From contig JASANG010003610.1 of the NCBI GenBank assembly GCA_030248215.1, positions 47,436 to 111,435 on the forward strand: DNA of 64,000 nt, written 5' to 3'. The number at the start of each line of letters is the position of its first letter. Position 1 is the stretch's first letter. Below the pieces are notes generated by a model. It did not search any database. It was not told where the DNA came from and saw nothing but the letters and a program-made list of their open reading frames with translations. This DNA comes from Enoplolaimus lenunculus. Its lineage: Eukaryota; Nematoda; Enoplea; Enoplida; Thoracostomopsidae. A program made the translations under genes and the position numbers. Below are positions 52,301-60,171 of the stretch, one piece after another.

Positions 52301-54692
52301 GATCACGCGATTTGCCTTGTAAAACAACTTGCGCTTGAGCTACCAAATCTTCAGGCACCGATGATGCTGGTAATAAAGCAGACGCCGCTGCCGCCGCTCT
52401 TGATCCAAGAATGACCCCACGAGCTGCACGAGGTACTACGCCGCCAGTTCCAGTGCCACTCCGTGAACCACCACCCGAACTTGATCCACCGCTGCCAGTA
52501 CTCATGACTGCAATTCGGCGTGTTTTCGATGGCCTCGATCCGTTTCCGTTGCTAGACAAATCTCCACCAGAGGTACCGCCGCCGCTACTGCCACCGCCCA
52601 TTGAATTCCGAGACACGGTAGCCGAGCTTTGACCGTTTTTCGAACTACAACAGCGAAATATTACAAATAAACAAACAATTTCTTCGAATTTTTTGGAATT
52701 TTCAAACAAATTGAAATAATGTGCGATAGCACCTACATAATACCATACAGTACGTTATAATTTAAAAATCTTTCAAAAACTTTTAAGCTGAACACTGTAT
52801 CGTGAATGAACTATGACTAAAAACTTACGATTTGCTTTGACCATTAGTATCTTTCGAATTCGAAATGCGGCCTCCAAAAACACTTATCGAAACACGGAAC
52901 ACTCTGCCATCCTGAAACGAACAAAATATACTTTTTGCGATACAAATCCATGTTCAAAAAATTAATATATATTATGCTAACAACCGTATTGTGAAATGTG
53001 AATAATTTAAACAATCATTCTATTACCCGGGGCCAAAAATATTTCTGTAAAAATGTAATTTTTTTATTTTGACAAGTTTTTGTCCATAAATAAAACGTAG
53101 TGTCAAACCACTGCTTTTCAGACGGTATACTGCAACGTAAAAATGAAGGCAAGTACATGTTTCATAAAGGATTCGTGGTGAGCTCTTCGTAACGAACAAT
53201 GTCAAATGAAGGTTGTATTAATATTTGTCTCAGGCTAAGCCCTGGCAAATAACGGATCCGCGTTGCGATCATCTCTAGACCTTACCGTTAACAAAAATCC
53301 GGCAAATTCTGGCCCAACCGCAACTTGCTTAACTGTTTTGGTCACGCCAGCGTTGACAAAGTGCGAAGGCCATTTGAAACCACGACGTGAAATTTTTTGT
53401 CCAATTTCCTCGAATCTAAAATTTGAAGCCCAGAAAACAACTTTGCACTGATTTATGTTGTCAATCAGGGTGCAACCGGAAATACAATTTACCGAAACCA
53501 GAATTTGAAACAGTTCCCAGCACATAAATGATTAGGAATAATTTGCAACAAAAGCATATAAATTCAGGTTCCTGCATCTTTGAATGCAGGAACACGAACA
53601 GAAATCGAATTTTTTGCAGGAAATCCGGTCGGAACAGGAATTCCGGTTGAACCCTGCCTGTTGTCAGACAAGGTAGGAACCGAAACTTCAGGCCATTTTA
53701 TTAAGCATCTCAAAAAGCATGCATACAAGGGTGGCTCGAACTCTCAACCCACGGATCCTTAAGCTAATGTTCTATCACTGCGCAACGTAGCCACTCATCA
53801 ACTACATATATAATCCACTATATATACGTGGACACCAGGGTGCGACCGGATATTAATTTACCGAATACGGATTGAATTTTTTACCGGAACAGGAACCGTA
53901 TATTGTATATGTTAAAATAATTTATCTTTTCGCAGTATATATCCTGTTCATGCATTGAAAGATGCAGGAACAGGAATTTTTACAGTTTTGTGGCAAATTA
54001 TGACTAATCATTAAAACATTGGAAACGTCTTTAAAAAAATTGTTCTTTCGACATGAGTGTTTTAGGTTTTTCCATACTTAAATGTTTTTATAAACTGCTT
54101 CTGTTGTGTTTTCGCAAAACATGATATTTGTTTAAACCATATTTTGGTTTTTTCTACAACATCCAACAGTACATAATTCGGTAATGAAGATTATTCCAAA
54201 TTCCTGTTCCTGTTCCGGTTCCTGTTCCGGTTCCTGCAAAGAAATCCAATTCCTTGCCTTGTTCCTGTTCCAGCAAAATTAAGTTCCTGTTGGAACTCTG
54301 GCACGCACATATTGACAGTGACTCGAAATCTTGCCTACAGATCCTTAAACGAACGCTCTACCATTGCGCCACGCAGGCCGCCTCTCCAACTGCTTCTGTC
54401 GTCGACTATATGTCGCCAGTATGCTGCCGGCTAGTATACATAAAGCGCATTGCATTATATTGCATATATACCAGGACAAGCATGTCTCGCATGTTTACAA
54501 CTGTCATAGTTCTAAATAAGCACGGCTAAGAAACCAATCTCAACAGCTGCGAATAAATAGGTATATACGTACCATGAATCGTACCGCGATATATCAGACT
54601 GTAAACTCAACTTACTTGTTTGCAAATAAATCATCACAACCAGAATTTGACTGTTGGAAATTCTGAACCAAAAAGTGCAATGAAGAAGCCAT
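16182..54692 (-). CDS. UBR5: UBR5-like HECT E3 ubiquitin ligase, complete 52-exon gene
   Basis: N-degron-recognising E3 ligase that transfers ubiquitin through a HECT cysteine. Exons (minus strand, 5' to 3'): 54692-54616, 53415-53286, 52911-52829, 52644-52175, 51981-51859, 51369-51212, 50963-50841, 50008-49889, 49474-49236, 49104-48999, 48156-47996, 47458-47376, 46628-46384, 45187-44833, 44798-44741, 44261-44141, 43534-43280, 43037-42956, 42397-42016, 41086-40845, 40215-40029, 39711-39390, 38732-38641, 38088-37942, 37824-37703, 37251-37128, 36818-36716, 36308-36148, 35849-35690, 34988-34541, 34248-33435, 33142-32482, 31979-31484, 31050-30599, 29915-29483, 29034-28760, 28236-27580, 27081-26974, 26692-26519, 26202-25719, 25189-24784, 23966-23765, 23003-22809, 22379-22304, 22089-20558, 20304-20051, 19342-19023, 18619-18487, 18070-17863, 17449-17324, 16958-16701, 16400-16182. 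All junctions are GT-AG and phases agree throughout: 13,962 coding bases, 4653 residues. Conserved blocks follow human UBR5 order; the excess length is low-complexity sequence. Single exons in unconserved stretches could be off. Confidence 0.93.
20051..20304 (-). CDS. UBR5: UBR5 exon 46: MLLE (PABC-like) domain
   Basis: Encodes [17 protein letters not shown] then [16 protein letters not shown], matching the human MLLE domain, which binds PAM2-type peptides and is inserted within the HECT N-lobe. The signature MLLEL is intact. A Gln-rich tail follows (residues about 4193-4233). The donor at 20050 is followed within a few bases by the end of a dispersed inverted-repeat-type element. Confidence 0.93.
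20558..22089 (-). CDS. UBR5: UBR5 exon 45: giant low-complexity insert between HECT start and MLLE
   Basis: A single 1532-base exon coding about residues 3638-4148. It opens with [16 protein letters not shown], like human LMQRLRNRGERDRERE, and closes with [15 protein letters not shown], like human ALGERLYPRVQAMQ, which begins the MLLE domain. Between these lie roughly 480 residues rich in Ala, Ser, Gly, Thr and Val, with Pro, Gln and His runs. The human linker is only several dozen residues. Codon use and unbroken frame argue that it is translated, probably as a disordered loop projecting from the HECT N-lobe. Confidence 0.88.
22304..23966 (-). CDS. UBR5: UBR5 exons 42-44: start of the HECT N-lobe
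   Basis: Exon 42 gives [18 protein letters not shown] and [10 protein letters not shown], matching human FGRVFMEDVGAEPGSIL and VKESKFRREM. Exon 43 gives [17 protein letters not shown] and [17 protein letters not shown], the HECT N-lobe signature and the clearest single identification in the window. Exon 44 (76 bases) gives [15 protein letters not shown], like human AFLSNEKLPNLECIQ. Intron 42 contains an inverted-repeat transposon at 23049-23322. Confidence 0.96.
23049..23322. mobile_element. PIF/Harbinger-like MITE in UBR5 intron 42
   Basis: Ends AGCCCTATTCACACGTG and CGTGCGAACAGGGCT with TAA on both sides (23046-23048 and 23323-23325). The interior holds TTGCAGCTGCAA palindromes. Related pieces occur at about 335-410 and 19980-20042. 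Confidence 0.75.
24784..26202 (-). CDS. UBR5: UBR5 exons 40-41: divergent linker before the HECT domain
   Basis: These encode about residues 3184-3480. They are Thr/Ser/Val-rich and match human UBR5 only loosely. Exon 40 starts [17 protein letters not shown] in phase with exon 39. Exon 41 ends [11 protein letters not shown], in phase with exon 42. At the start of exon 41 a 16-base direct duplication creates two AG acceptors, before 25205 and before 25189. Only the second keeps the frame; the first would reach TAG within about 20 codons. Confidence 0.75.
26519..31050 (-). CDS. UBR5: UBR5 exons 34-39: helical region before HECT (about residues 2483-3183)
   Basis: Conserved blocks alternate with inserts. 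Exon 34 opens with [14 protein letters not shown], like human LIYIDPSNLRRSG, and ends [18 protein letters not shown] with RQEAAQLQ. Exon 35 has [19 protein letters not shown]. Exon 36 has [19 protein letters not shown] and [18 protein letters not shown]. Exon 37 is a 657-base Ser/Thr/Val-rich insert. Exon 38 ends DLTFFK, and exon 39 continues [18 protein letters not shown] and [19 protein letters not shown], matching human RSDSMTFLGCIPPNPFE. Exons 38 and 39 have no internal start codon, so they are easily missed. Confidence 0.88.
31484..34988 (-). CDS. UBR5: UBR5 exons 30-33: Ser/Asp/Arg-rich low-complexity middle (about residues 1677-2483)
   Basis: Four large exons encode about 800 residues of poorly conserved sequence. 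Exon 30 opens with [14 protein letters not shown], near the human EELFSVEPLPP. Exon 31 is Ser/Thr/Ala-rich with an acidic run and a Pro-rich patch. Exon 32 alternates Asp runs with Arg clusters such as [12 protein letters not shown]. Exon 33 has a long uninterrupted Asp run coded by GAT/GAC repeats. Human UBR5 also has an acidic, Ser-rich, presumably disordered stretch here, but shorter. Open phase across four exons is the main evidence that this is coding. Confidence 0.85.
35115..35405. mobile_element. GTGCCGATACC inverted-repeat element in UBR5 intron 29
   Basis: The left end reads AAGTGCCGATACC and GCCGATGCCGATTC. The right end has GTGCCGATTATTACCGATG before TTTTTACATCACTA. Further pieces lie at 59925-60142 and 60880-60955. 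Probably hAT-like by its GATGTGCCGATAATCGGC ends, but the class is inferred. Confidence 0.5.
35690..37824 (-). CDS. UBR5: UBR5 exons 25-29: helical scaffold after the UBR box
   Basis: These exons cover about residues 1454-1677 and have almost no inserted low-complexity sequence, implying structural constraint. Landmarks are [18 protein letters not shown] (exon 25), [18 protein letters not shown] (exon 26), [16 protein letters not shown] (exon 27), [11 protein letters not shown] and [16 protein letters not shown] (exon 28), and [11 protein letters not shown] with [18 protein letters not shown] (exon 29). Each matches the human order. The exon 26 donor (AA then GTACTC) was chosen for phase; a different donor nearby would alter only a few residues. 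Confidence 0.9.
37942..39711 (-). CDS. UBR5: UBR5 exons 22-24: UBR-box zinc finger (about residues 1358-1425)
   Basis: The UBR box binds destabilising N-terminal residues of substrates. It is split over three exons: [17 protein letters not shown] closes exon 22, [17 protein letters not shown] and CHKGHDC fill exon 23, and [18 protein letters not shown] opens in exon 24. Every Cys and His of the human zinc-binding pattern that I can recall is present, so the finger should fold. Exon 23 is just 92 bases. Exon 22 begins with [20 protein letters not shown], the ankyrin-like block before the box, and has a Thr/Ser-rich insert relative to human. The donor of exon 22 (GTGTGT) runs directly into a long TTTG-type microsatellite. 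Confidence 0.95.
39283..39388. repeat. CAAA/CAAT microsatellite at a UBR5 donor site
   Basis: About 100 bases of CAAA units with an internal CAAT run. On the coding strand this is a TTTG/TTGA tract beginning immediately after the exon 22 donor GTGTGTTTGG. Confidence 0.9.
40029..42397 (-). CDS. UBR5: UBR5 exons 19-21: linker with low-complexity insert (about residues 996-1267)
   Basis: Exon 19 begins with [20 protein letters not shown], matching the human RCDGNRNILHACVSV block, then becomes Ser/Gly/Thr-rich. Exon 20 holds [18 protein letters not shown] and ends [17 protein letters not shown], resembling the human linker before residue 1000. Exon 21 gives [20 protein letters not shown], the counterpart of the human helix leading to the UBR box region. 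The low-complexity half of exon 19 has no conserved counterpart. Confidence 0.87.
42956..51369 (-). CDS. UBR5: UBR5 exons 6-18: beta-propeller region (about residues 295-996)
   Basis: These thirteen small exons encode the RCC1-like beta-propeller and following region. Landmarks matching human order are [18 protein letters not shown] (exon 7), [16 protein letters not shown] (exon 8), the WW ending of exon 9 joined to GIMPVTERW (exon 10), [14 protein letters not shown] and TCRFRI (exon 11), [15 protein letters not shown] (exon 13), [10 protein letters not shown] and [14 protein letters not shown] (exon 14), and [11 protein letters not shown] with GVRDPL (exon 17). Exon 15 is only 58 bases and was chosen because it alone gave correct phase and a NWLQY match to human NWVRY; it is the least certain member. 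Introns 16-18 hold inverted-repeat elements. Confidence 0.9.
44419..44591. mobile_element. PIF/Harbinger-like MITE in UBR5 intron 15
   Basis: Ends GGGTGGTGCTATACC and AGTATAGCGCCACCC are flanked by TAA on both sides (44416-44418, 44592-44594). The interior includes a direct duplication of a segment containing GCGGTATTGTACATGAATTG. Confidence 0.8.
45387..45897. mobile_element. PIF/Harbinger-like MITE in UBR5 intron 13, host of a nested hAT-like MITE
   Basis: Ends GGGTGGCGCTACACTT and GTCTAGCGCCATCC with TTA target duplications at 45384-45386 and 45898-45900. Without the nested hAT-like copy it is about 110 bases. Confidence 0.8.
45500..45891. mobile_element. hAT-like MITE nested near the end of a Harbinger-like MITE
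   Basis: Perfect ends CAGGGTGCAACCGGAATT and AATTCCGGTTGCACCCTG, with a perfect 8-base duplication CCATCCTT (45492-45499 and 45892-45899). Subterminal CCGGAACCGGAA repeats are present at both ends. The 8-base duplication and CAGGG end point to the hAT superfamily. Confidence 0.88.
46772..47154. mobile_element. hAT-like MITE in UBR5 intron 12
   Basis: Ends CAGGGTGCAAAGCGGAA and TTCCCATTGCACCCTG with an imperfect 8-base duplication (TGCACAAT and TCTACAAT). Subterminal CGGAATCGGAA repeats. More diverged than the 45500 copy, hence probably older. Confidence 0.75.
51859..54692 (-). CDS. UBR5: UBR5 exons 1-5: N-terminus and UBA domain (residues 1-294)
   Basis: Exon 1 gives [12 protein letters not shown], resembling the human MTSIHFVVHPL start, so the ATG at 54692 is well supported. 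Exons 2-3 carry [13 protein letters not shown] joined to [11 protein letters not shown], the first conserved block. Exon 4 is Gly/Ser-rich, then encodes the ubiquitin-binding UBA domain at about residues 193-235, with [18 protein letters not shown] and [15 protein letters not shown] nearly identical to human. Exon 5 continues with [20 protein letters not shown]. The Arg/Glu-rich segment that follows in human UBR5 appears to be missing: exon 5 runs in phase straight into exon 6, which opens with low-complexity sequence. Confidence 0.92.
53466..53656. mobile_element. hAT-like MITE, short copy in UBR5 intron 1
   Basis: Ends CAGGGTGCAACCGGAAAT and GGAATTCCGGTTGAACCCTG. The interior is the Pur-rich GGAACAGGAA type. 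A longer relative begins at about 53833 (CAGGGTGCGACCGG) and runs toward 54290 through GTTCCTGTTCCGG repeats. Confidence 0.65.
53730..53800 (-). repeat. tRNA-derived SINE head
   Basis: On the minus strand: GTTGCGCAGTGATAGAAC (box A-like), then TTAGCTTAAGGATCCGTGG and GAGAGTTCGAGCC (box B-like). The same core recurs at 54300, 55598 and 60172. Confidence 0.55.
54300..54450 (-). repeat. tRNA-derived SINE
   Basis: The minus strand carries GTGGCGCAATGGTAGAGCG, GTTTAAGGATCTGTAGG and ATTTCGAGTC. The flank to the right (GTCGACTATATGTCGCC, then GTATGCTGCCGG) is shared with the copy at 60172, so it belongs to the repeat. It lies in UBR5 intron 1. Confidence 0.55.
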
Positions 54693-54783
54693 TTTAGTTA
54701 CTTATACACGTATACGAGCTTTTAATACGGTTTCTCAATGTTACAAACATACATGTACGTATACATGTGTATATATACATCAC

Positions 54784-56440
54784 CGGACAGATGGCCACCG
54801 TACAAAAGACCGTCTGGACAAAAGATCGTCCGGACAAAAGGCCGTCCGCACAAAAGATTGCCCGGACAAAAGATTGTCCTGGCAAAAACGCCGTCCGGAA
54901 AAATGGCCGTTTGGACAAATGACCGCCTGAACTAATGACCGTATGGAAAAAATACGTGCGAACAAAAAGATGCCTGGGCAAAACAGATTAATTCTGCATT
55001 AATCCGTTTCGTACAAGTTAAAAATTACCGTTTTCTTTTATTGCAACCAAAATCGGCCAGTCAAGGGAAAATTATATCCAGGAGGACAGCACAACCACTC
55101 CTGTATGACGGCTAGCAATTCCGCAGGATTAGTACAAAAATCACAAGCATCAGTTTGGCGGGCAAAACTGGAAAAGCAAAAAATTCTAACGGCTATTTTC
55201 TTGTTCGATAGTGAAAATTAAAGGTGTATGCAAGGTTCACAAAACGGGAAAAGTGGAACATTCAAACCCCTAAGTCGTATTGGTTTTCGGTTTAACACGC
55301 ATGAACGTTTCTGATAACATTTCGCTTAGTTCCCAGTTTTGCCACCCAACCTTAGCTTTTGATTTATCATACCAAATCAAAGGAATTCTTATAGCCGTCA
55401 TACAGCAGTGGCTTCGCTGTACTCCTGGTCATAAGTTTTCACCCTTGGAAAATAAGAAGCCCATGTGCTATACATTGGCTGGATTTCTGAAATTATTTAC
55501 TTAAGTTCTGCTTAAGTAATTACTTCAGTTGCCGACTTAAAGTAAGTACTTAAAGTTTCGAGCACAACCAAAAAACAAAAAATATCGGCCATTGCGCTGC
55601 ATGGCACAGTGGTAGAATATTCGCTTAGGATCCATAGGCTGAGAGTTCGATCCCCGCACCGCTTTTTCAGCTGCTTAGGTCAAAGGTCTGATGTCCCGGT
55701 TCCTACCTAGACTGACACATGTGATTTAATTTAATTCGCTCCTGTGAACGCATATGCCTGAACGGTTAGTAAATTTGTGTAATATATGTCAAATTAGTTA
55801 GGGACATAAGTAAGTATTCACTTGACTTAAGTAGGGTTTCGGAAACCCAGCCAATGGCCGATGATTTTAGTTACAAAAATAGAAAACAAAACAAAAACAA
55901 AAAACAAATGCTTGCTATGAGTTTTCAGCTTATATTGCTTATTCAAATCGGTTTGGCTCGATTAGCGAGTCATTGTTTGAAAGCCCATGGCACAATTGAA
56001 CCGATAATTAGTAATCACCATTTCTAATTTTTAACATATATACAAAACGGATTGACGCAAAATTTATCTTTGTTGTCCGGACAGCCTTTCGTCCGGGTAG
56101 CCGTTTGTCCAGGCGGTCTTTTGTCCGGACGGCGTTTTGTCCGGACGGCCTTTTGTTATGGTGGTATTTTGTCCGGACGGCCTTTTTTTGTCCAGGCGGC
56201 CTTTTGTCCAAGAGACCTTTTGTCCAGGCGTCATTTTGCCCGGCCAGCCTTTTGTCTAGGCGGTCTTTTGTCCGGACGGCCTTTTGTCCGGACTGCTTTT
56301 GTAGTGATGACCAGTCGTCCAGGCATTCTTTTGTGCAGGCCTTTTGTACAGACGTTTTGTCCGGCGGCCATCTGTCTGGCGACCACTTGTCCGACGACCT
56401 TCTGTCCGGTTACCGTATGTACAGACCTATTCGCATACAC
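54784..56440. mobile_element. Foldback-like element with inverted ~16-base repeat arrays
   Basis: The left array (54784-54985) has about a dozen units of GTCCGGACAAAAGGCC type. The right array (56072-56440) has about twenty units of the inverted form, GGCCTTTTGTCCGGAC. The ~1.1 kb between them contains a SINE and no gene. Arrays of short units as inverted ends are the hallmark of foldback elements. Open frames across both arrays are artefacts. Confidence 0.6.
55598..55735 (+). repeat. tRNA-derived SINE inside the foldback-like element
   Basis: TGGCACAGTGGTAGAATATT (box A-like), TCGCTTAGGATCCATAGG and GAGAGTTCGATCCCC (box B-like) are followed by a body CAGCTGCTTAGG, AAAGGTCTGATGTCCCGG, TTCCTACCTAGA. 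The body recurs at 59560-59640. Confidence 0.65.
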
Positions 56441-56727
56441 CAAAGTTTGATGGATGCCGGGTGGGAACAAAACATCGGTTTCCATATCTAAAAAGTCCGT
56501 ATTTGGTTTAAGTCGAAGGTTCTCACTGTTTCTGTTTGCCAGTTAAGCTGATGGTGGCAGACAGCATAGGTACTGGTACTAATTCATAGCTTTTAGTTTT
56601 GCATTTTGGTAAGATAAATGCTCGAATGGGAACTGTGTTCTTGTCAAAATGTTTGACTTCTAAACTTTAAGTCAGCTGATAACCTTAAGCTCGAATTCGG
56701 CTTAAGTCTAAGGTCGACTTAAGTCAG

Positions 56728-57348
56728 GGCCCGTATTCTCAAATGCGAATAGCATCTATCACAGCTAAATGTCGAGTATTGCACCTAAACGATGGAATAC
56801 CCGAATATAAAACACACAAAAAGTCAACAGGCAATACACACTGCACAGTAGCTACGCAGTATACAACGTGGTACACAAAGTAGTAAACACCTCATATGTT
56901 AGCGAACACAAGTAGTTGAAGCAGTGCCGCTATAGTTCAGTTGGTAAGAGCGTTTGTCCGTTCAGCCAAAACTAAAAACCGTTGGTTCGAATCCAGCCGT
57001 GGTCAATTGCTGCAGCTACTTCGCACTAGCAAAATAATTACATACACTGCCCATAAAACCGCGCAACCCTACACGGTGACCACGATGGGACCTCAAGGGT
57101 ATACAGCCGCGGTGTGAGCCCATATGCACACACGTTACACCACGTATACCAGCAACAGTTAGCGATTGCTTTTCATACTGACGAACTTCTGCAATTGTGG
57201 ATCTAAAAATGTGTACAGAAGTAGGACAAATCAAACGCAATAATAGTGCTGAATTTTGAACTTCAACATGCGCTGGTTCGAGAGGTACAAGACCTATCAC
57301 CAACCGATGATAGACGCAAAACACATTTGACAATAGGAGCCCTGGTCT
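56728..57348. mobile_element. Inverted-repeat element of the ATCACCAACTGGTGAT family
   Basis: The left end GGGCCCGTATTCTCAAATG leads to GCATCTATCAC. The right end CTATCACCAACCGATGATAG leads to ACACATTTGACAATAGGAGCCC, the inverted counterpart. A tRNA-like core (GTTCAGTTGGTAAGAGC, TTGGTTCGAATCC; 56926-57002) is inside. Related ends occur near 24480, 30526, 40765, 48230, 48605 and 48840. Confidence 0.5.
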
Positions 57349-57359
57349 CGACAACACAG

Positions 57360-59550
57360 CTATTAGCTATGTTTAACGTAAGCAAACTTAGATCTTTGTT
57401 AAGTTTTCTGTTATAAATCTTAGAAGTCAACCTTAAAATACATAAGGTTTATTCTCACACGTTTTAGCAATGAGTGCTTAAGTCTGAGACCTGCCAACTT
57501 TAGTTGCATTAGCTATGACTTAAAGCAAAGGTCGACTAATGTCATGGTTCGACAAACCAGCCAATGAGGGGTACAACCTCTTTTCTTAAATGTGTATAGC
57601 ATTCTTAAAGTAACATTGGTCATCTGTTTGAGACTTGGTGCTGTTCAAGATTTAAACTATGATGAAAAGATAATACAGTGATTTTTAGACTTTCACCTCT
57701 TCCGTGTTAACAATTAAATGAATTATTAAGTTTTCACTAACAAGCGACGAGTACAAAATATGTCGGCCGATATTTCCAACAGTATGAACCAATAGATGAA
57801 CACAATTCATTGACTTTGCAATGTTTTTACACCACAATGTGCTGTTAGCTCACTTATTAAAGGCATTGATTTAAAGCAAAATTATCAATACTCAAAATAT
57901 GTTAAATCTTGCCATGATAATGTGATAGCTAGTATATGTGCTAGTTCAGAAAGAGAATAATTCTGGTGTGAGTAATATAGGTGCAAATCATGCAAAATTT
58001 AGTAGGGATGTGATGCGCCATAATTCTAGTTCGATCTCAGCTATGTTGGTTTTACTTTGCTTTCTTCCACTTTCTGATTTTATATCGGTTCTTGCCGTAT
58101 GGTTGAACCAAGCGCAGGCAGAATTTTTATATTTATTTACTAGTGCTTACTGAAAGGTCTGGACTGGTCAAAAACGGGAATTTTTGACCGATCCGAAGGC
58201 GGGTATGGTCTAGTTTCGGGTCGATCCTGGAACAGTTTTAACACAATTTACACACTCCTACGGCTCGTGCGAGTTTATACAACGCTGTTTTTCCGGTTTA
58301 CTAGTAACGCACAAGTAATTAACAAAAACACTAAACACAAGCCCGTTAGTCCCGCTGATGCTAAATTGCCAATTTTCCCTGCTTTCCGATGATTATAGCC
58401 TTTGTACGAGGGCCATGCGGCCGAAAAGCATTACAAAAATTACAAGTATTGGAAAACTGCAATATGTGAGCGAAAAGTAAGCAAGATCTGCCAGACACAA
58501 CCTACGGGACCGCTACTCAAATCACGTCCGGGCACAATAATAACAGTAATACACAAATTATGAAAACTGTCAGCAGACCTTCCCCAGGCCCAAAAATTAC
58601 TACTTTGACCAATTAAAATATACTGATTCCGATTATATGTCTTCTACCGTTCCGTCAAGGCGAGAATAATGTGTTTTATGCTATCCGAGAATAATGTTAT
58701 CTTTTACACACAATGTTGAAATCACCTACGCACCTAAGCTAGCTATGTGATCGCAAGAATACTCAGAATGTTCTAGAATCATCGCAATAATGACATAAAA
58801 AGAAATATGACAAATAAGACACAAACGGGGCAGAATTAGCAGAAATAGAGGTGCGAAATGGAATGAGCACCTTGAAATTAGTAGGAAACGGGAAGGAGAC
58901 GCCTGAAAACATGAAAATAGGCATTTATAAGATCGCAAAAATATGACATGTAGGAATTGGCACAAAAGTGTCAAAAGGGAAGGAATTTGCAGAAAAGGGA
59001 ATGCGCAATGAACTGAGCGCATAGAATTTGGTCAGAAAATGGGGTTTTAGTACCTGAAAAGACAATATAAAATATATGTAAAAATACACGTAACTGACAT
59101 AAGTGAAGTTGACAGAAATAGGACTAAGCTTGACAAGAATTTGACAGAAAGGCTAAAGCACAATAGTTTTACAAATGAGCAACAGTATGGCAAGGCTAAA
59201 AAGATACCGGTTAAGTACAAATCACGATACTAGGTCCGAGACTGAAACGGGTGGAATTCGCATGCCACAGAAACGACATAGCTAGGAGCTCAAGGGACGC
59301 CGAGGGTGGGCACCAGTGTGGCACAGAGTGCACACTGGGGCCCCACCCGACACTTACTTTCATTGTGGAATACTCACGTGTTTGATCATCGAACATGTTT
59401 GGCTACGACCAGATATAGCATCTGAATTTGTACACTGATCATACTATAATAAATTGCATATGCACCACAACAAGCATGTCTCACATGTGTAAGCATGTGA
59501 GACATCCTAGTCCGTTATGTGCACATGCAATTTAGTACAGTGCACTGTAT
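57360..59550. other. Intergenic, no gene recognised
   Basis: Between 58778 and 59070 is a diverged ~130-base direct duplication: the words AGAATTAGCAGAAAT, TGGAATGAGC and GTACCTGAAAA-type recur in order. Around 57380-57560 are SINE-like CTTAAGTC/GACTTAAG words also seen at 55500-55560. Otherwise nothing is supported. Confidence 0.4.
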
Positions 59551-59559
59551 GTATGCTAA

Positions 59560-59640
59560 GTTCGATTTCCGCTCTAGACCGCTTTTCCAGCTGCTTAGTA
59601 AAAAGGTCTGATGTCCCGGTTCCTACCTAGAGTGACAACA
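59560..59640 (+). repeat. SINE body, 5'-truncated copy
   Basis: Shares AGTTCGATTTCCGC, CCAGCTGCTTAG, AAAGGTCTGATGTCCCGG and TTCCTACCTAGAGTGACA with the 55598 copy but lacks its box A region. Confidence 0.6.
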
Positions 59641-59731
59641 TGCTTACATGCCCCCAATATTTAACAAGGCAGCCTTTCAACGAAGTACTGCGAACATACA
59701 CGGTTTTACCCTAAACTTCTCCGAAACATAT

Positions 59732-59803
59732 GGCCACGCCGGGAATCGAACCTAGGACCTCTCGCACACGAGTCAAGCGCTCTATATATCACACCACGTG
59801 GCC
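59732..59803 (-). tRNA. tRNA-Thr(CGU)-like sequence, possibly a pseudogene or SINE founder
   Basis: A 72-base segment with a perfect 7-bp acceptor stem (GGCCACG / CGTGGCC), TTCGATT T-loop in the expected position with C61, and anticodon position CGT preceded by T33. Weak points are the D-loop lacking the GG pair and A14, one mismatch in each of the D, anticodon and T stems, and no encoded CCA. It could be a decayed tRNA or a tRNA-derived repeat. Confidence 0.45.
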
Positions 59804-60171
59804 AATATCATAATTTCCTCTAGTGCTATATGTGCACGAGAATGTATGTGTCTTAACATTACACACTAATCACATACACAAACCACACAGCGCATACCCA
59901 CACTTATTTTCATATTTTGCCGATTTCGATACCACACCGATACCAATTTTTCCAGATTTTCAAAAATTTGCGGTATTAAAGGACATAAAACTATAAATTT
60001 GGGACATTTTTATTTTGAAATTGTGGAGAATATCTGACAAGACTGCAATAAATACAACAATACATAGTAGTCGGCAAGAGCTCGATGCCGATACTCGCGA
60101 AAAGTGCCGATTATCACCGATGCCGATTATCGGCACATCACTTCAGACCTTTTAACTAAGCGGCTGGAAAC

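Noticed and set aside
54694-54981. Open frames on both strands with repeated VRT and RPSGQ-like peptides
   Set aside because: They are translations of the GTCCGGACAAAAGG array; the mirror frames at 56008-56491 have the same cause.
57938-58153. 71-codon plus-strand frame with a hydrophobic centre
   Set aside because: No similarity to a known family and no flanking exon; compatible with chance in AT-rich DNA.
58726-59022. Hydrophobic 98-codon minus-strand frame
   Set aside because: It covers the ~130-base duplication, has no recognisable family motif and no splice or promoter context; the hydrophobicity is from A-rich DNA read on the other strand.
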